The translations under genes were made by a program, and so were the position numbers. Positions 25,404 through 34,543 of a stretch of DNA of 64,000 nucleotides are shown piece by piece. The DNA is from Actinomadura latina NBRC 106108 (lineage in GTDB: Bacteria; Actinomycetota; Actinomycetes; Streptosporangiales; Streptosporangiaceae). The first letter of the stretch is position 1, and each line of letters starts with the position of its first letter. The stretch covers positions 62,001 through 126,000 of the forward strand of contig NZ_BCQS01000011.1 of the NCBI RefSeq assembly GCF_001552195.1. The letters run 5' to 3'. The notes beneath the pieces are model-generated. The model was not told the DNA's origin. It saw only the letters and a program-made list of their open reading frames with translations, and ran no database searches.

Positions 25404-26042
25404 CTACCGGCCCACACCGGTGAGCGCGAGGAACTCCTGCCGGGACGCCGGGTCGCCCCGCAGGGTCCCGAGCAGCGTGGACGTGACGGTCCTCGCCCCG
25501 GTCGCCTGCACTCCGCGCAGGGTCATGCAGGTGTGCTCGGCCTCGATCACGACCCCGACTCCCGCAGGCTCCAGGTGGGCCTCCAGCCAGTCGGCGACCT
25601 GCTTGGTCAGGCGCTCTTGGACCTGGGGACGGCGGGCGAAGTGCTCCAGCACCCGGGCCAGTTTCGACAGGCCCAGGATCCGCCGCCCGGGAAGGTAGCC
25701 GATGTGCGCGGTGCCGACGAACGGCAGCAGATGGTGCTCGCACACCGACCGCACGGGGATGCTCCGGGCGAGGACGAGTTCGTCATAACCGTTGTCGTTG
25801 GGAAAGGTCGTCAGCTCGAAGGGGGTGGGGGTGAAGAGCTCGGCGTAGGCGCGGGCCATCCGCCCGGGGGTGCCGCGGAGACTCTCGGAATCGGTGCCGA
25901 CGCCGAGAGCCCGCAGGAACTGCCCGGCGGCGAGTTCGGCGGCCGCCAGGTCCATCTCCTCGGGCCGCCCGTCGCCCGCGGTCCGCGCGCCGAACGTCTC
26001 GGCGGACAGGATCGTTTCGGGCCGCAGGACCACGTCAGTCAC
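25404..26042 (-). CDS. folE: GTP cyclohydrolase I
   Basis: This 212-residue enzyme converts GTP to 7,8-dihydroneopterin triphosphate, the first step of folate or pterin synthesis. It has the hallmark VCEHHLLPFVG motif with zinc ligands Cys and His, the PSKLARV-like LGLSKLARVLEHFARRPQVQ in its second half, and EHTCMTLRGV with the third zinc cysteine. GTG 26042 overlaps the small upstream gene by 8 bases (GTGACTGA), so translation is probably coupled. No other folate genes are adjacent, so this may be a second copy tied to the neighbouring reductase. Confidence 0.93.
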   Translation of the reverse strand: MTDVVLRPETILSAETFGARTAGDGRPEEMDLAAAELAAGQFLRALGVGTDSESLRGTPGRMARAYAELFTPTPFELTTFPNDNGYDELVLARSIPVRSVCEHHLLPFVGTAHIGYLPGRRILGLSKLARVLEHFARRPQVQERLTKQVADWLEAHLEPAGVGVVIEAEHTCMTLRGVQATGARTVTSTLLGTLRGDPASRQEFLALTGVGR

Positions 26043-26226
26043 CGATTCCCGCGGCCGGCGCGACCGCCCCGCTCACCGCCGGGCCGCCGGCGCGGCCCCC
26101 GGAGACCGGGATCCCTGCCGAGCGGCTCTCGCCGTCCCAGGTGCCGCCGTGCCGGATCCAGATGCCGATCATGTAGAGGCCGCCAAGAACGATGACCGGC
26201 CACACGACGAGTGCGGCGACATCCAT
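26035..26226 (-). CDS. Small single-span membrane protein upstream of folE
   Basis: This 63-residue product has one hydrophobic helix (VAALVVWPVIVLGGLYMIGI) followed by a Gly/Ser/Ala-rich tail. ATG 26226 has TGGAG 5 bases upstream, and the stop overlaps folE by 8 bases. I do not recognise a family; it superficially resembles short transporter accessory subunits. The ribosome-binding site and overlap support it being real. Confidence 0.55.
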   Translation of the reverse strand: MDVAALVVWPVIVLGGLYMIGIWIRHGGTWDGESRSAGIPVSGGRAGGPAVSGAVAPAAGIGD

Positions 26227-26581
26227 GAGAACTCCAGATTGTCAGTGTGAAGGCCGCGCGAAGGAAGGCGGCCACGTACGGCCCGGTGTTGATCGGCTGC
26301 CCAGCCTGGCGCTGCGACGTCCCGGCCATGACGATCACCCCTCATTTCACCAACAAGTATTGGTCTTATTCGGGCTAAAGGTCAAGCATGCCTGGTCAGA
26401 GCATGGTTTCCACTTCATCGCCTTGCTATACAAGCGTTAACGAGCCGGGCTGCACGATTCGGGAGCGCGCATGGTGATCCCTCTCCGGACCCGGGGTGAC
26501 TGGCTCAGGGCTGGAGTGGCCGTGTCGGATGTGGGGGAGGCCGTAGTGTTCGCAGTCCGACGTCCGGGATGGAGGCGGCCG
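26227..26581. other. AT-richer intergenic stretch with a short palindrome
   Basis: This region is lower in GC than its neighbours and likely holds the promoter of the folE operon. ACCAACAAGTATTGGT (26349-26364) has 5-bp inverted arms and could be an operator. A minus-strand frame from about 26328 encodes MAGTSQRQAGQPINTGPYVA and more, but it runs into the shadow of the small gene, so I do not call it. Confidence 0.4.
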
Positions 26582-27361
26582 ATGCTGCGCAAGGGGGAGA
26601 ACGCCACGCTGGGCGGCGGCCGTGTCAGGGTCGCCGTGACCGCTGCGGGAGGCGCCATCGACGTGTCGGCGGTGCTGCTGGGCGATGACCGGCGCGTGCG
26701 GTCGGACGATGATCTGGTCTTCTTCAACCATCCCGCTCAGGACGGGGTGGCGCTGGAGGGCGGCGAGGTCGTCATCGACCTGGATGCGGTCCCCGCGGAT
26801 GTTTCGACCATCGCGCTCGTTGCCAGCGTGGACGGACCTGGGACGTTCGAGGGCGTCACGGTGCGCGCAGACGTGCACGGCGCACCCGGATTCGAAGCCC
26901 CGGCCATGGCGGCGGGGGAGACGGTGGTGGTCATCGTCGAGGTGTACCGGCGTGCGGCGGCGTGCGAGCGCGGGTGGCCGTCGTCCTGGACGCCACCGGT
27001 TCGATGCGCGCGTTGTACAAGGACGGAGTGGTCGCTGAGATCGTGGAGCGGATGGCGGCGATCGCATTGCAGGTGGACGCGGGACAACGTGCGCATGCAC
27101 GAGGCCGTCGCCGCCGATGGGAGCCGGGTCAGCCTCGGCGGCCGCAACAACGAACCCCAAGTCATCGAAGACGTCCTTGCGCACTATGCGGCTTGTCCGG
27201 GCGAACCGGTCTTCGTGCTGTTCTTCTCCGATGGAGGCGTCGCGAAGAACGGGCAGATCGCCCGGCTACTGCGGGAGGCGCGAAAGCTCACGGAATACCA
27301 CTGGGCTCGAACTGAAGAAGGCAGACCCCCGCAGCCCGGAATCATCGCCATGGCCGGATAG
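26582..27361 (+). pseudogene. Decayed TerD-VWA (tellurium-resistance family) gene
   Basis: A TerD-like domain is visible from ATG 26582 (LRKGENATL, VRSDDDLVFFNHP, then VDL/GTFEGV landmarks). Near 26960 the coding signal moves to the +2 neighbour frame, which encodes the start of a von Willebrand A domain (VAVVLDATGSMRALYKDGVV). Near 27080 it returns to the first frame with NNEPQVIEDVL and FVLFFSDGGVAKNGQI. The stretch normally linking TerD to VWA and the mid-VWA beta strand are missing, and the C-terminal FWQFVG segment is gone. At least two frameshifts plus deletions make this a pseudogene. The intact family acts in stress or phage-related signalling. Confidence 0.75.
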
Positions 27362-27551
27362 TGCTGCGGCGAAGCCGACGCGGCTATCGCGCAGTTTGTC
27401 AGCGCGTTCAGCGGCTCGCTCAGGTGCTCGTATGGCCGCCGCCATGTCGGGCCGCGCGGTATGCGCACTGGACCAGACCTGACCGGCCCGGAAGGCGGGC
27501 GATCAGGTGGCTGCAATGCTGCTGTCGAGTCCCGCCTGTCAGCCGGGTGGC

Positions 27552-28031
27552 TCAGGCCGGCTCGCCGAAGTCTCGGGCGATCCACGCAGGCGTGTCGAAG
27601 CGCACCGGCTGCGCGCCCACCAGCGCTCTGAGGTGATCCTCGATGCCCTCCAGTTCTGCGGCGCCGATTCGCCGCGCCCACTGATCGCGGAGCTCCTCAA
27701 AGATCGCCTCGCCTTGGCGCAGCACGTCGAAGCCGCGCTCGGTCACCTGAAGGCGCTTGCGGCGGGCGTCGCGCGGGTCGGTGTCGCGGGCGACGTACCC
27801 GCGCTCCTGCAGGACCGCGATGGTCTTCGCGGCCGACTGCTTGGTGATCGACAGGCGGCGGGCCAGCTCGGACGCGCTGTCGGCTCCGGCGGCGATGGCC
27901 CGTATGGCGAAGTCGTGCACGGGACGCACGTCCTCGTAGCCACGATCGGCCAGTTCGGCGGTCGCGGCGTCCACGAGCGTGCGGAAGCCCCCGAGCAGCA
28001 GCAGCGCGAGATCAGCGCCAGAGCGAGACAT
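27552..28031 (-). CDS. MarR family transcriptional regulator
   Basis: This 159-residue winged-helix repressor has DNA-recognition segment SASELARRLSITKQSAAKTIAVLQERGYV across residues 52-80 and the wing DPRDARRKRLQVTERG. ATG 28031 faces the hydrolase gene at 28114. Two near-identical palindromes lie between them, so it very likely represses itself and the hydrolase until a ligand binds. The ligand is unknown. Confidence 0.92.
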   Translation of the reverse strand: MSRSGADLALLLLGGFRTLVDAATAELADRGYEDVRPVHDFAIRAIAAGADSASELARRLSITKQSAAKTIAVLQERGYVARDTDPRDARRKRLQVTERGFDVLRQGEAIFEELRDQWARRIGAAELEGIEDHLRALVGAQPVRFDTPAWIARDFGEPA

Positions 28032-28057
28032 GGGAGAAGGATAAGACCCTCGACAGA

Positions 28058-28096
28058 AGACAGCCTGGCTGTCTATTATTTAGACAGCTAGGCTGT
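28058..28096. promoter_or_regulatory. Twin operators between marR-type gene and hydrolase
   Basis: Two palindromes of form GACAGC-N3-GCTGTC occur at 28058-28072 (spacer CTG) and 28082-28096 (spacer TAG), 24 bp apart. They occupy the 82-bp divergent promoter, which is typical for a MarR dimer binding twice. Confidence 0.85.
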
Positions 28097-28113
28097 CGAA
28101 ATAAGGAGAGACC

Positions 28114-29001
28114 ATGGCCACCGCACCGGGGGGCCTCACCGTCCCCGAGATCACCCATCACCGCGCCGACGTCAACGGAACGACCCTGCACTACGCCGCC
28201 GCCGGGTCCACGGGGTCCCCGGTCCTGCTGGTCCACGGGTTCCCCGAGACCTGGAGGGCCTTCCGCAAGGTCATCCCCCTGCTCGCCGCCGGCCATCGGG
28301 TCTTCGCCGTGGACCTGCGCGGCTTCGGCGACTCCGACACCGCGCCCGGCGGCCACGACAGCAGGGCCTCGGCCGAGGACCTGCACCAGCTGATCGCGCA
28401 CCTCGGCCTCGGCCCGGTCCACCTGACCGGGCAGGACATCAGCGGGGCGACGGTCTTCCGGCTGGCCGTCACCCACCCGGAGGACGTGCTCAGCCTCACC
28501 GCCATCGAGACGGGCCTGCCCGGCTTCGGCTGGGAGATGCTGGCCGACGTCGCCCACGGCGGCGCCTGGCACATCGGTGTCCTCGCCGCGCCCGGCATTC
28601 CCGAGATGCTCCTGGCCGGCCGGGAACGCGAGTTCCTGGGGCAGTACGCGTTCCCCTCCATGACCGCCGTCGCGGGCGCGGTCACCGACGCCGATATCGA
28701 CGACTTCGCCCGCACCTACGCACGCCCGGACGGCTGGCGCGGCGCGACCGGCCTCTATCGGTCGTTGCTTCAGGAAGGGCCCGAACTCAAGGCCCTCGCC
28801 GAATCTCCTGGGCTCACCATGCCAGTGCTCGCGGTCGGGGCCGGCGGCGGCCCGTTCACCGCCAGGACCATGGCCCAGGCCGCCTCAGCGGGGATCAGAT
28901 CCGTCCAGCTCAACGGCGTCGGCCACTACGCCGCGATGGAGGCCCCCGAGGAACTGGCCAAGGCCGTCCTCGGCTTCGTCGACGACATCGACGCCGCCTA
29001 G
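28114..29001 (+). CDS. Alpha/beta hydrolase, epoxide hydrolase-like
   Basis: This 295-residue enzyme has the oxyanion motif HGFP near residue 40, DLRGFGDSD, and the nucleophile elbow [12 protein letters not shown] with Asp as nucleophile, as in epoxide hydrolases and haloalkane dehalogenases rather than Ser esterases. The C-terminal His is in [18 protein letters not shown] 28114 follows AAGGAGAG. It is divergent from, and probably controlled by, the MarR repressor. The substrate is unknown. Confidence 0.88.
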   Translation: MATAPGGLTVPEITHHRADVNGTTLHYAAAGSTGSPVLLVHGFPETWRAFRKVIPLLAAGHRVFAVDLRGFGDSDTAPGGHDSRASAEDLHQLIAHLGLGPVHLTGQDISGATVFRLAVTHPEDVLSLTAIETGLPGFGWEMLADVAHGGAWHIGVLAAPGIPEMLLAGREREFLGQYAFPSMTAVAGAVTDADIDDFARTYARPDGWRGATGLYRSLLQEGPELKALAESPGLTMPVLAVGAGGGPFTARTMAQAASAGIRSVQLNGVGHYAAMEAPEELAKAVLGFVDDIDAA

Positions 29002-29093
29002 TGCGATGTCCATCAAGGTTCACCGCAGGGACGACCCGGCCGATGAATCTCTGACTGCCTGGGATCGCCCTGGGTGTTGGCTTTGGAAGGTTC

Positions 29094-32000
29094 CTATTCG
29101 GTGGCCGTCGCCCGGACGCGCGCTAGTGATCTGGCGACCTGACCGGCCAGGACGGGGTCGGTGCCGCGCGCCAGGTCCGCCGCCGCACCCCAGGCGCGCG
29201 TCGCGGCTCCCGGCCGTCCGGCCCCCGCGTGGACGCGGCCGAGCAGTTCGAGCGCCCTGGCATGCCACACGCCGCCGGCACCGTGCTTGCGGAACACCGC
29301 GACGGCCCCCTCGACCCGGGTCAGCGCCGACTGACGCTCGCCCTTGGCGACGTGCAGTTCGGCGAATTCGAGCAGCACCCGTCCCCGGATCAGCCGGTTG
29401 CCCGTCCGGCCGACCAGGTCGAGTGCCGCGCCGAGCGCGGATTCGGCGCGGCCGAAGTCATTGAGCGTGCGCTGTGCGCATCCCAGCGAGACCAGCGCCC
29501 AAGCCTGGCCGACGACGTCACCGGTCTCCCTGGTGGAGCGGAGCACCGAGGCGAGCGTGTCGGCCGCCGGTTCCGCGTGTCCCCTGCGTAACTGGAGTTC
29601 GGCCAGCGCGTGGTCGACCCGCGTGCAGAGCCAGGGCGCACCGAGTTTGCGGGCCATGAGGAACGCGTCGTTGAGCATGCTCTCCGCGGTGGCGTACTCG
29701 CGCCGGTCGGCACTGATCTGCGCCATGAGCGTGAGCGTGTGCGCCTCGCCGGCCAGATCCTCGATCTCGCGGAAACCGGATATCGCCTGCAGGTAGCGCG
29801 ACATCGCCTTGTCGTAGTAGCCCCTCAGGGCGTCGGTGTGGGCGAGGCCGCTCAGCGCCATCGCCCGGCATTTCCGATCGTCCAATTCGTCGAACATCTT
29901 CAGGGATCGGGTCAGGTGCCGGTCCGCCGCGGCCACCTTCACGCCGGTCTCCAGCGTGCCCAGGGAATACAGCAGCGCGGCCTCGCCGCGTTTGTTGCCG
30001 GCACCGCGGACGACGCTCAGCGCACTGGCGTACAAGTCGCGCCAGTCGTCGCAGCGGAGACTGGACTCCGATGCCATGGCGGCAGTGCAGGACAGGTCCC
30101 AGCACAGCTCGTCCATTCCGATCCGGGCGGCCTGGAAGGCAACGGCGGCCAACGAGTTCTGCTCTGTCCTGAACCATTCGAGAGGGTTCTGGAGAATCAG
30201 ATCGCATTCGGGCAGCGGCCAGTGCTCGGCGGTCCCGTGCACGATCGCGAAGTCACCGCCGTAAATGCGGCGGTGGGCCGTGGTCGCGAGGAACAGCCAG
30301 CAGCGCAGCAGCCGCCGCAGGGCATCGAGCCGGTCGGCCGTCGACTCGTCGGCCGCGCACTGCTCCGCCGCGTAGATCCGCACCAGGTCGTGCAGGCGGA
30401 ACCGGATGACGCCGTCGCCCGTGACCGTCGGCTCGACCAGGTGCGCCGCCACGAGCTGCTGGAACAGATACTCCGCGTACGCGAGGTCGGTGTCGAGCAG
30501 CGGGGCGCCCACCCATGACGCGAAGTCGGCCGTGTCGACCAGGCTCAGGCGCCGGAGCAGCCGCTGCACCGGCTCGTCCAGCAGGTCGTAGGCGACCGCG
30601 ATGGAGGCGCGGACGCTGGCGCCGTCGAAGGACAGCTCGTCCAGCCGCCGCGTCTCGTCCCGGAGCTGGCCGACCATGTGCGAGATCGGCCAGTGCGGGC
30701 GGGCGCGGAGCTTCGCCGACGCGACGCGCAGCGCCATCGGGATGCCCTCGCAGAGCCGGACCAGCTCGCGCGCGGCCTCGGGCTCGGCGTTCATCCGGCG
30801 CTCCCCGACCAGCGTCATCAGCAGGTCGCTCGCGGACGACTCGTCCAGCGGCCCCACATGGATCTGATGGACGCCCTCCAGCTGGCTGATGTGCCGGCCG
30901 CACGTGACGATCGCGGCGCAGCCGCGGGTGCCGGGCAGGAACGGGGTGATGTCGTCGTTGCGGACCGCGCCGTCGATGACGATGAGCACGCGCAGGCCGG
31001 CGAGTGCGCTCCGGAACATCGCGGCCCGGCCTTCGAGGTCGGGCGGCATGGCGTCCGGACGCAGCCGGAGCGAGCGCAGCAGCCGCTCGACGAGGGAGGC
31101 GCTGCTGTCCGGCGTCCTCGGGCCCAGCTGCAGGAACAGCTGGCCGTCGGGGAAGTCCGAGCTGAGCAGGTGCGCGGCGCGCACGGCGAGCGCCGTCTTG
31201 CCCACCCCGCCGCGGCCGGTGAGCACGACCACCGGCACGTCGGGCGAGCCGCTGCTCGCGTCCTGGCCGGCGACGATCTGCGACACCCTTTCGAGGATCT
31301 CCTCGCGCCCGCCGAAGTCGGCGATGGTCCGCGGCAGCTGGCGCGGGACGGGTGTGGCCGCGGCCGTGGCGGCGGGGTCGCCGGCCGGAAGGGCGGACGG
31401 CCCCGCGGAGGGGAGGTCGATCCGTGCGTCGCGGCTGAGTATCGCCTGTTCCAGGCGGCAGAGCTCGGCGCAGGGATCGATGCCCAGCTCCTCCTGCAGG
31501 ACGACGCGTCCGACGCGGAACGTCTCGAGCGCGTCGGCCTGCCGGCCCGCCCGGTACAGCGCCAGGATGAGCCGGCCGCGCAGGTGCTCGTTCAGCGGAT
31601 GCTCCGCGACGAGCTCCGTGAGCTCGCCGATGATCTCGTGATGCCGGCCGAGCCGGAGTTCGAGCTCCAGGCAGTCCTGGTGGGTCGAGATCCGCCACTC
31701 GTTGAGCCGTGTCGCCGCGCTCTGGATGGCCTCGCTGTTCAGGCCCTCCAGGGCGGGCCCGCGCCACAGCGCGAGGGCTTCCCGGTAGTCGCGGACCGCC
31801 TCGGCGAAGCGCTGCTCGCCGGCCGCCCGCGCCGCGGCGGCCGTCAGCTCCTCGAAGCGGGCGAGGTCGATGGTCTCCGCGGACGCCCTGATCAGGTATC
31901 CGGGGGGCCGGGTCACGATGGCCGACTCGCCGAGGAGGCGGCGCAGCGCCGAGATCGTGATCTGCACCTGGCTCTTCGCGGTGCGCGGCGGCTTGTCGCC

Positions 32001-32150
32001 CCACAGCGCGTCTATTATCCGGTCGACGGAAACGACGTGTCCCGCCTCCAGAAGTAAAAGCGCCAGCGCGATCTGCTGGCGAGAAGCTGCGATGGTCACC
32101 GGGTGATCTTCGATCAGGACTTCCAGTGGACCAAGCAACGTGAACTTCAT
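29094..32150 (-). CDS. AfsR/SARP-type regulator with NB-ARC and TPR domains
   Basis: This 1018-residue regulator has an OmpR-like winged helix (1-95, MKFTLLGPLEVLIEDHPVTI), a bacterial transcriptional activation domain (about 100-245), an NB-ARC ATPase with Walker A TGRGGVGKTAL near 315 and VLIVIDGAV, then tetratricopeptide-like repeats (about 620-1018). ATG 32150 follows GGGTGGGG; the frame extends 50 residues upstream without similarity. Proteins of this build activate antibiotic clusters by binding direct heptamer repeats. It points away from the phenazine genes about 5 kb off, so a pathway-specific role is plausible but unproven. Confidence 0.9.
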   Translation of the reverse strand: MKFTLLGPLEVLIEDHPVTIAASRQQIALALLLLEAGHVVSVDRIIDALWGDKPPRTAKSQVQITISALRRLLGESAIVTRPPGYLIRASAETIDLARFEELTAAAARAAGEQRFAEAVRDYREALALWRGPALEGLNSEAIQSAATRLNEWRISTHQDCLELELRLGRHHEIIGELTELVAEHPLNEHLRGRLILALYRAGRQADALETFRVGRVVLQEELGIDPCAELCRLEQAILSRDARIDLPSAGPSALPAGDPAATAAATPVPRQLPRTIADFGGREEILERVSQIVAGQDASSGSPDVPVVVLTGRGGVGKTALAVRAAHLLSSDFPDGQLFLQLGPRTPDSSASLVERLLRSLRLRPDAMPPDLEGRAAMFRSALAGLRVLIVIDGAVRNDDITPFLPGTRGCAAIVTCGRHISQLEGVHQIHVGPLDESSASDLLMTLVGERRMNAEPEAARELVRLCEGIPMALRVASAKLRARPHWPISHMVGQLRDETRRLDELSFDGASVRASIAVAYDLLDEPVQRLLRRLSLVDTADFASWVGAPLLDTDLAYAEYLFQQLVAAHLVEPTVTGDGVIRFRLHDLVRIYAAEQCAADESTADRLDALRRLLRCWLFLATTAHRRIYGGDFAIVHGTAEHWPLPECDLILQNPLEWFRTEQNSLAAVAFQAARIGMDELCWDLSCTAAMASESSLRCDDWRDLYASALSVVRGAGNKRGEAALLYSLGTLETGVKVAAADRHLTRSLKMFDELDDRKCRAMALSGLAHTDALRGYYDKAMSRYLQAISGFREIEDLAGEAHTLTLMAQISADRREYATAESMLNDAFLMARKLGAPWLCTRVDHALAELQLRRGHAEPAADTLASVLRSTRETGDVVGQAWALVSLGCAQRTLNDFGRAESALGAALDLVGRTGNRLIRGRVLLEFAELHVAKGERQSALTRVEGAVAVFRKHGAGGVWHARALELLGRVHAGAGRPGAATRAWGAAADLARGTDPVLAGQVARSLARVRATATE

Positions 32151-32599
32151 AACCCCACCCAGGGCGCTCGCTGTAGTCGGCAACGAGTACGACGATCGGG
32201 CGGACCGGTCGGGACCGACGCGCGGGACGTTATCTCCGAATCCATGGGAGCGGTCGGTCTCAGCCAATCCCACTCGCAGGATAAACCAAAAGCGCAACAA
32301 TAGTCAATTGCGGCGAATGTCACCGTTCGGCAATTCCAAGGACACGGAACGTGGCCGCCGCCCCCGCCTGTGGTCGGCGATGTCCAAGATGTGGTTGTGA
32401 GGTCGGCATGCGGTGGGTTGAAGATCAACCGGAGTATCGCAGTTGAATTTTGCGCACCGTCTTCAGTGGGAAACTTCGTCCAATTTTCACCATCAGGCCG
32501 ACGGTCGGCGCTATGTGGTTGAAATATGGACGAGTAATGCCGCCGCTCCGTACGACGGGGGGTTCGTCCGGAGCGGCGGCGAGGGGTGGGACGGCCGAG
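32151..32599. other. 449-bp intergenic region upstream of the AfsR-type gene
   Basis: This gap is AT-richer than its surroundings (for example around 32280-32330 and 32440-32540) and likely contains the AfsR-type gene promoter and the end of the exporter transcript. No convincing gene is seen on either strand. Confidence 0.5.
32539..32580 (-). terminator. Hairpin at the 3' end of the exporter gene
   Basis: A perfect 12-bp stem (GCCGCCGCTCCG and complement) with an 18-base loop starts 20 bases beyond the exporter stop codon. No T-run follows. Confidence 0.7.
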
Positions 32600-34336
32600 T
32601 CAGCGCCCCGTTGCATCCGCGGGTTCGTAGGCGGGGAGAGCGTCGTCCGATTCCCCTTCGCGGGCCTTGCGCGGCAGGCCGAACATCCCGAGGAACACGA
32701 CGATCAGGATGCCGATCGCGTACCAGAGCGTGACCGCGAACGTCCGGGAGAAATTGTGCGCGTTCGCCTTGACTCCGGCCTCGGTCAGCGCCTGCTGCAA
32801 CGCGGCGGGCTGACCTGCCCTGGGCTGGCAGCTCGCGGGCACGACGGTCGGGTCGGCCGCCGCCGAACGGTCCTGTACGCAGGTCCGGAAGCCGGCGAGG
32901 ATCTGGTCCTGGTTCTGCGCCGGAACCCCGGCCGCGCTGAGCTGCTGCCTCAGTGCGGGTGCGGCCTCGTCGACGCCCCGTCCGGAGTCATGGTCCAGCT
33001 GGGCGAAGAAGAGCACGCCCACGAGGGCGACACCGAGCGCCCAGCCGACCTGCTGGGTGGTGTTGAGCAGCCCCGAGGCGGACCCGGCGTTGTGCTGGTG
33101 CACACCCGCGAGGATGACGTCGACGATCGGCGCGATGACCAGCCCGAACCCGAAGCCCGCGACGAGCAGCGGGCCCGCCATCTCCAAGGTGCCGATGCCG
33201 GGACCGTAGTGGCCGGCCGCCAGCGCGTACCAGGTGAACCCGGCGGCGTTGAGCAGCGCGCCCGCCATCAGCACCTTGCGGCCGAACCGGGGGGTGAGGA
33301 CCTCCACCGAGAGACCAGACCCGGCGCCGCCGCCGACCGCGAAGATCGCAGCCGTCAGCCCGGCGTGCAGCGGCGTCCAGCCGAGCCCGAGCTGCAGGTA
33401 GAGCGTCCACACGAGGAAGAAGCCGCCGAGCGAGATCCAGAAGATCAGGTAGACCAGCATGCCCGAGGTGAACGCCTGGCGGCGGAACAGGCTGAGCACC
33501 ACGAGCGGCGACCCGGCCGTCCTGGTCCGCCGCCGCTCGTAGGCGACGAACAGGACCAGGACCACCGCGGAGGAGGCCATCATCGCGAAGATCCACGCGG
33601 GCCAGCCGTGGTCGCGGCCCTTGATCAGCGGATAGATCAGCAGCAGGATGCCGCCCACGGCCATCACCATGCCGACGAGGTCCAGCTTCGGCGCCGTCAG
33701 CGAACGGGACTCCCGCAGGACGAACCACGCGGCGACCAGCGCGGTGAGCCCGATCGGCAGGTTGATCAGGAAGATCGTCCGCCATTCCAGCCCGAACACG
33801 TCCCCCTGGACCAGCAGGCCGCCGATGATCACGCCCGCCACGGACGCGAACCCCAGCGTCGAGCCCCAGATGCCGAGGACCTTGCCCCGCTCATTGGCGG
33901 GGAAGGTGACATGGACGATCGCGAGCACCTGCGGGACCATCAGGCCGGCCATGGCGCCCTGGAACAGCCGCGCCCCGATGAGCATCTCCGGGTTGACGGC
34001 CGTCCCGCAGAGCAGCGACGCGAGGGTGAAGCCCGAGACGCCGATCAGGAAGAGCTTCTTGCGCCCGAAGATGTCGCCGAGCCGCCCGCCGGTGACCAGC
34101 AGCGCCGCGAACCCGATCACGTAGCCCGCGACGACCCATTCGATCTGCGAATATTCGGCGTTCAGGTCGCGCAGCATGCTCGGGACCGCCACGTTCACGA
34201 TCGTCACGTCGAGCATGTCCATGAATCCCGCGCCCACGAGGATGACGAGGGCGAGCCAGCGCCGCGGATCCAGTTCCCGCGCCTCCCCGTCCTCGGTAGC
34301 CGCGGGGCCCGGCTGGCCCCGTTCATCGTGCGCCAT
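32600..34336 (-). CDS. MFS drug exporter, DHA2 (14-helix) family
   Basis: This 578-residue EmrB/QacA-type antiporter has about 14 transmembrane helices, motif C-like VTIVNVAVPSML in helix 1, motif A GGRLGDIFGRKKLF between helices 2 and 3, and a large extracellular loop near residues 460-520 with two cysteines. ATG 34336 follows GGAGG. It is divergent from the ECF sigma factor at 34544. Located just outside the phenazine block, it may export that product, but a separate MFS gene inside the block is a better candidate. Confidence 0.9.
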   Translation of the reverse strand: MAHDERGQPGPAATEDGEARELDPRRWLALVILVGAGFMDMLDVTIVNVAVPSMLRDLNAEYSQIEWVVAGYVIGFAALLVTGGRLGDIFGRKKLFLIGVSGFTLASLLCGTAVNPEMLIGARLFQGAMAGLMVPQVLAIVHVTFPANERGKVLGIWGSTLGFASVAGVIIGGLLVQGDVFGLEWRTIFLINLPIGLTALVAAWFVLRESRSLTAPKLDLVGMVMAVGGILLLIYPLIKGRDHGWPAWIFAMMASSAVVLVLFVAYERRRTRTAGSPLVVLSLFRRQAFTSGMLVYLIFWISLGGFFLVWTLYLQLGLGWTPLHAGLTAAIFAVGGGAGSGLSVEVLTPRFGRKVLMAGALLNAAGFTWYALAAGHYGPGIGTLEMAGPLLVAGFGFGLVIAPIVDVILAGVHQHNAGSASGLLNTTQQVGWALGVALVGVLFFAQLDHDSGRGVDEAAPALRQQLSAAGVPAQNQDQILAGFRTCVQDRSAAADPTVVPASCQPRAGQPAALQQALTEAGVKANAHNFSRTFAVTLWYAIGILIVVFLGMFGLPRKAREGESDDALPAYEPADATGR

Positions 34337-34543
34337 GACGTCTCCACCTCCAGTCGATCCGAGAGGCGGATGCGCTGCCCCTCATAGGCAAGACGATCCG
34401 GCGCGGCAGAACCTGACCGCGAAGTTCGGAATCATCTACGCTACGCGCGTCGGCCACTCCCGGCACCCGTATGGAAACCGCGGTACAGGGGTACGTGAAC
34501 CCCGCTCAGCCCCCACCCTGGTGGCGATGACGGAAGGTGACCG

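Noticed and set aside
26039..26338. Minus-strand 99-codon frame beginning MIVMAGTSQ
   Set aside because: The first 35 residues look protein-like, but the rest is the shadow of the small gene and folE start.
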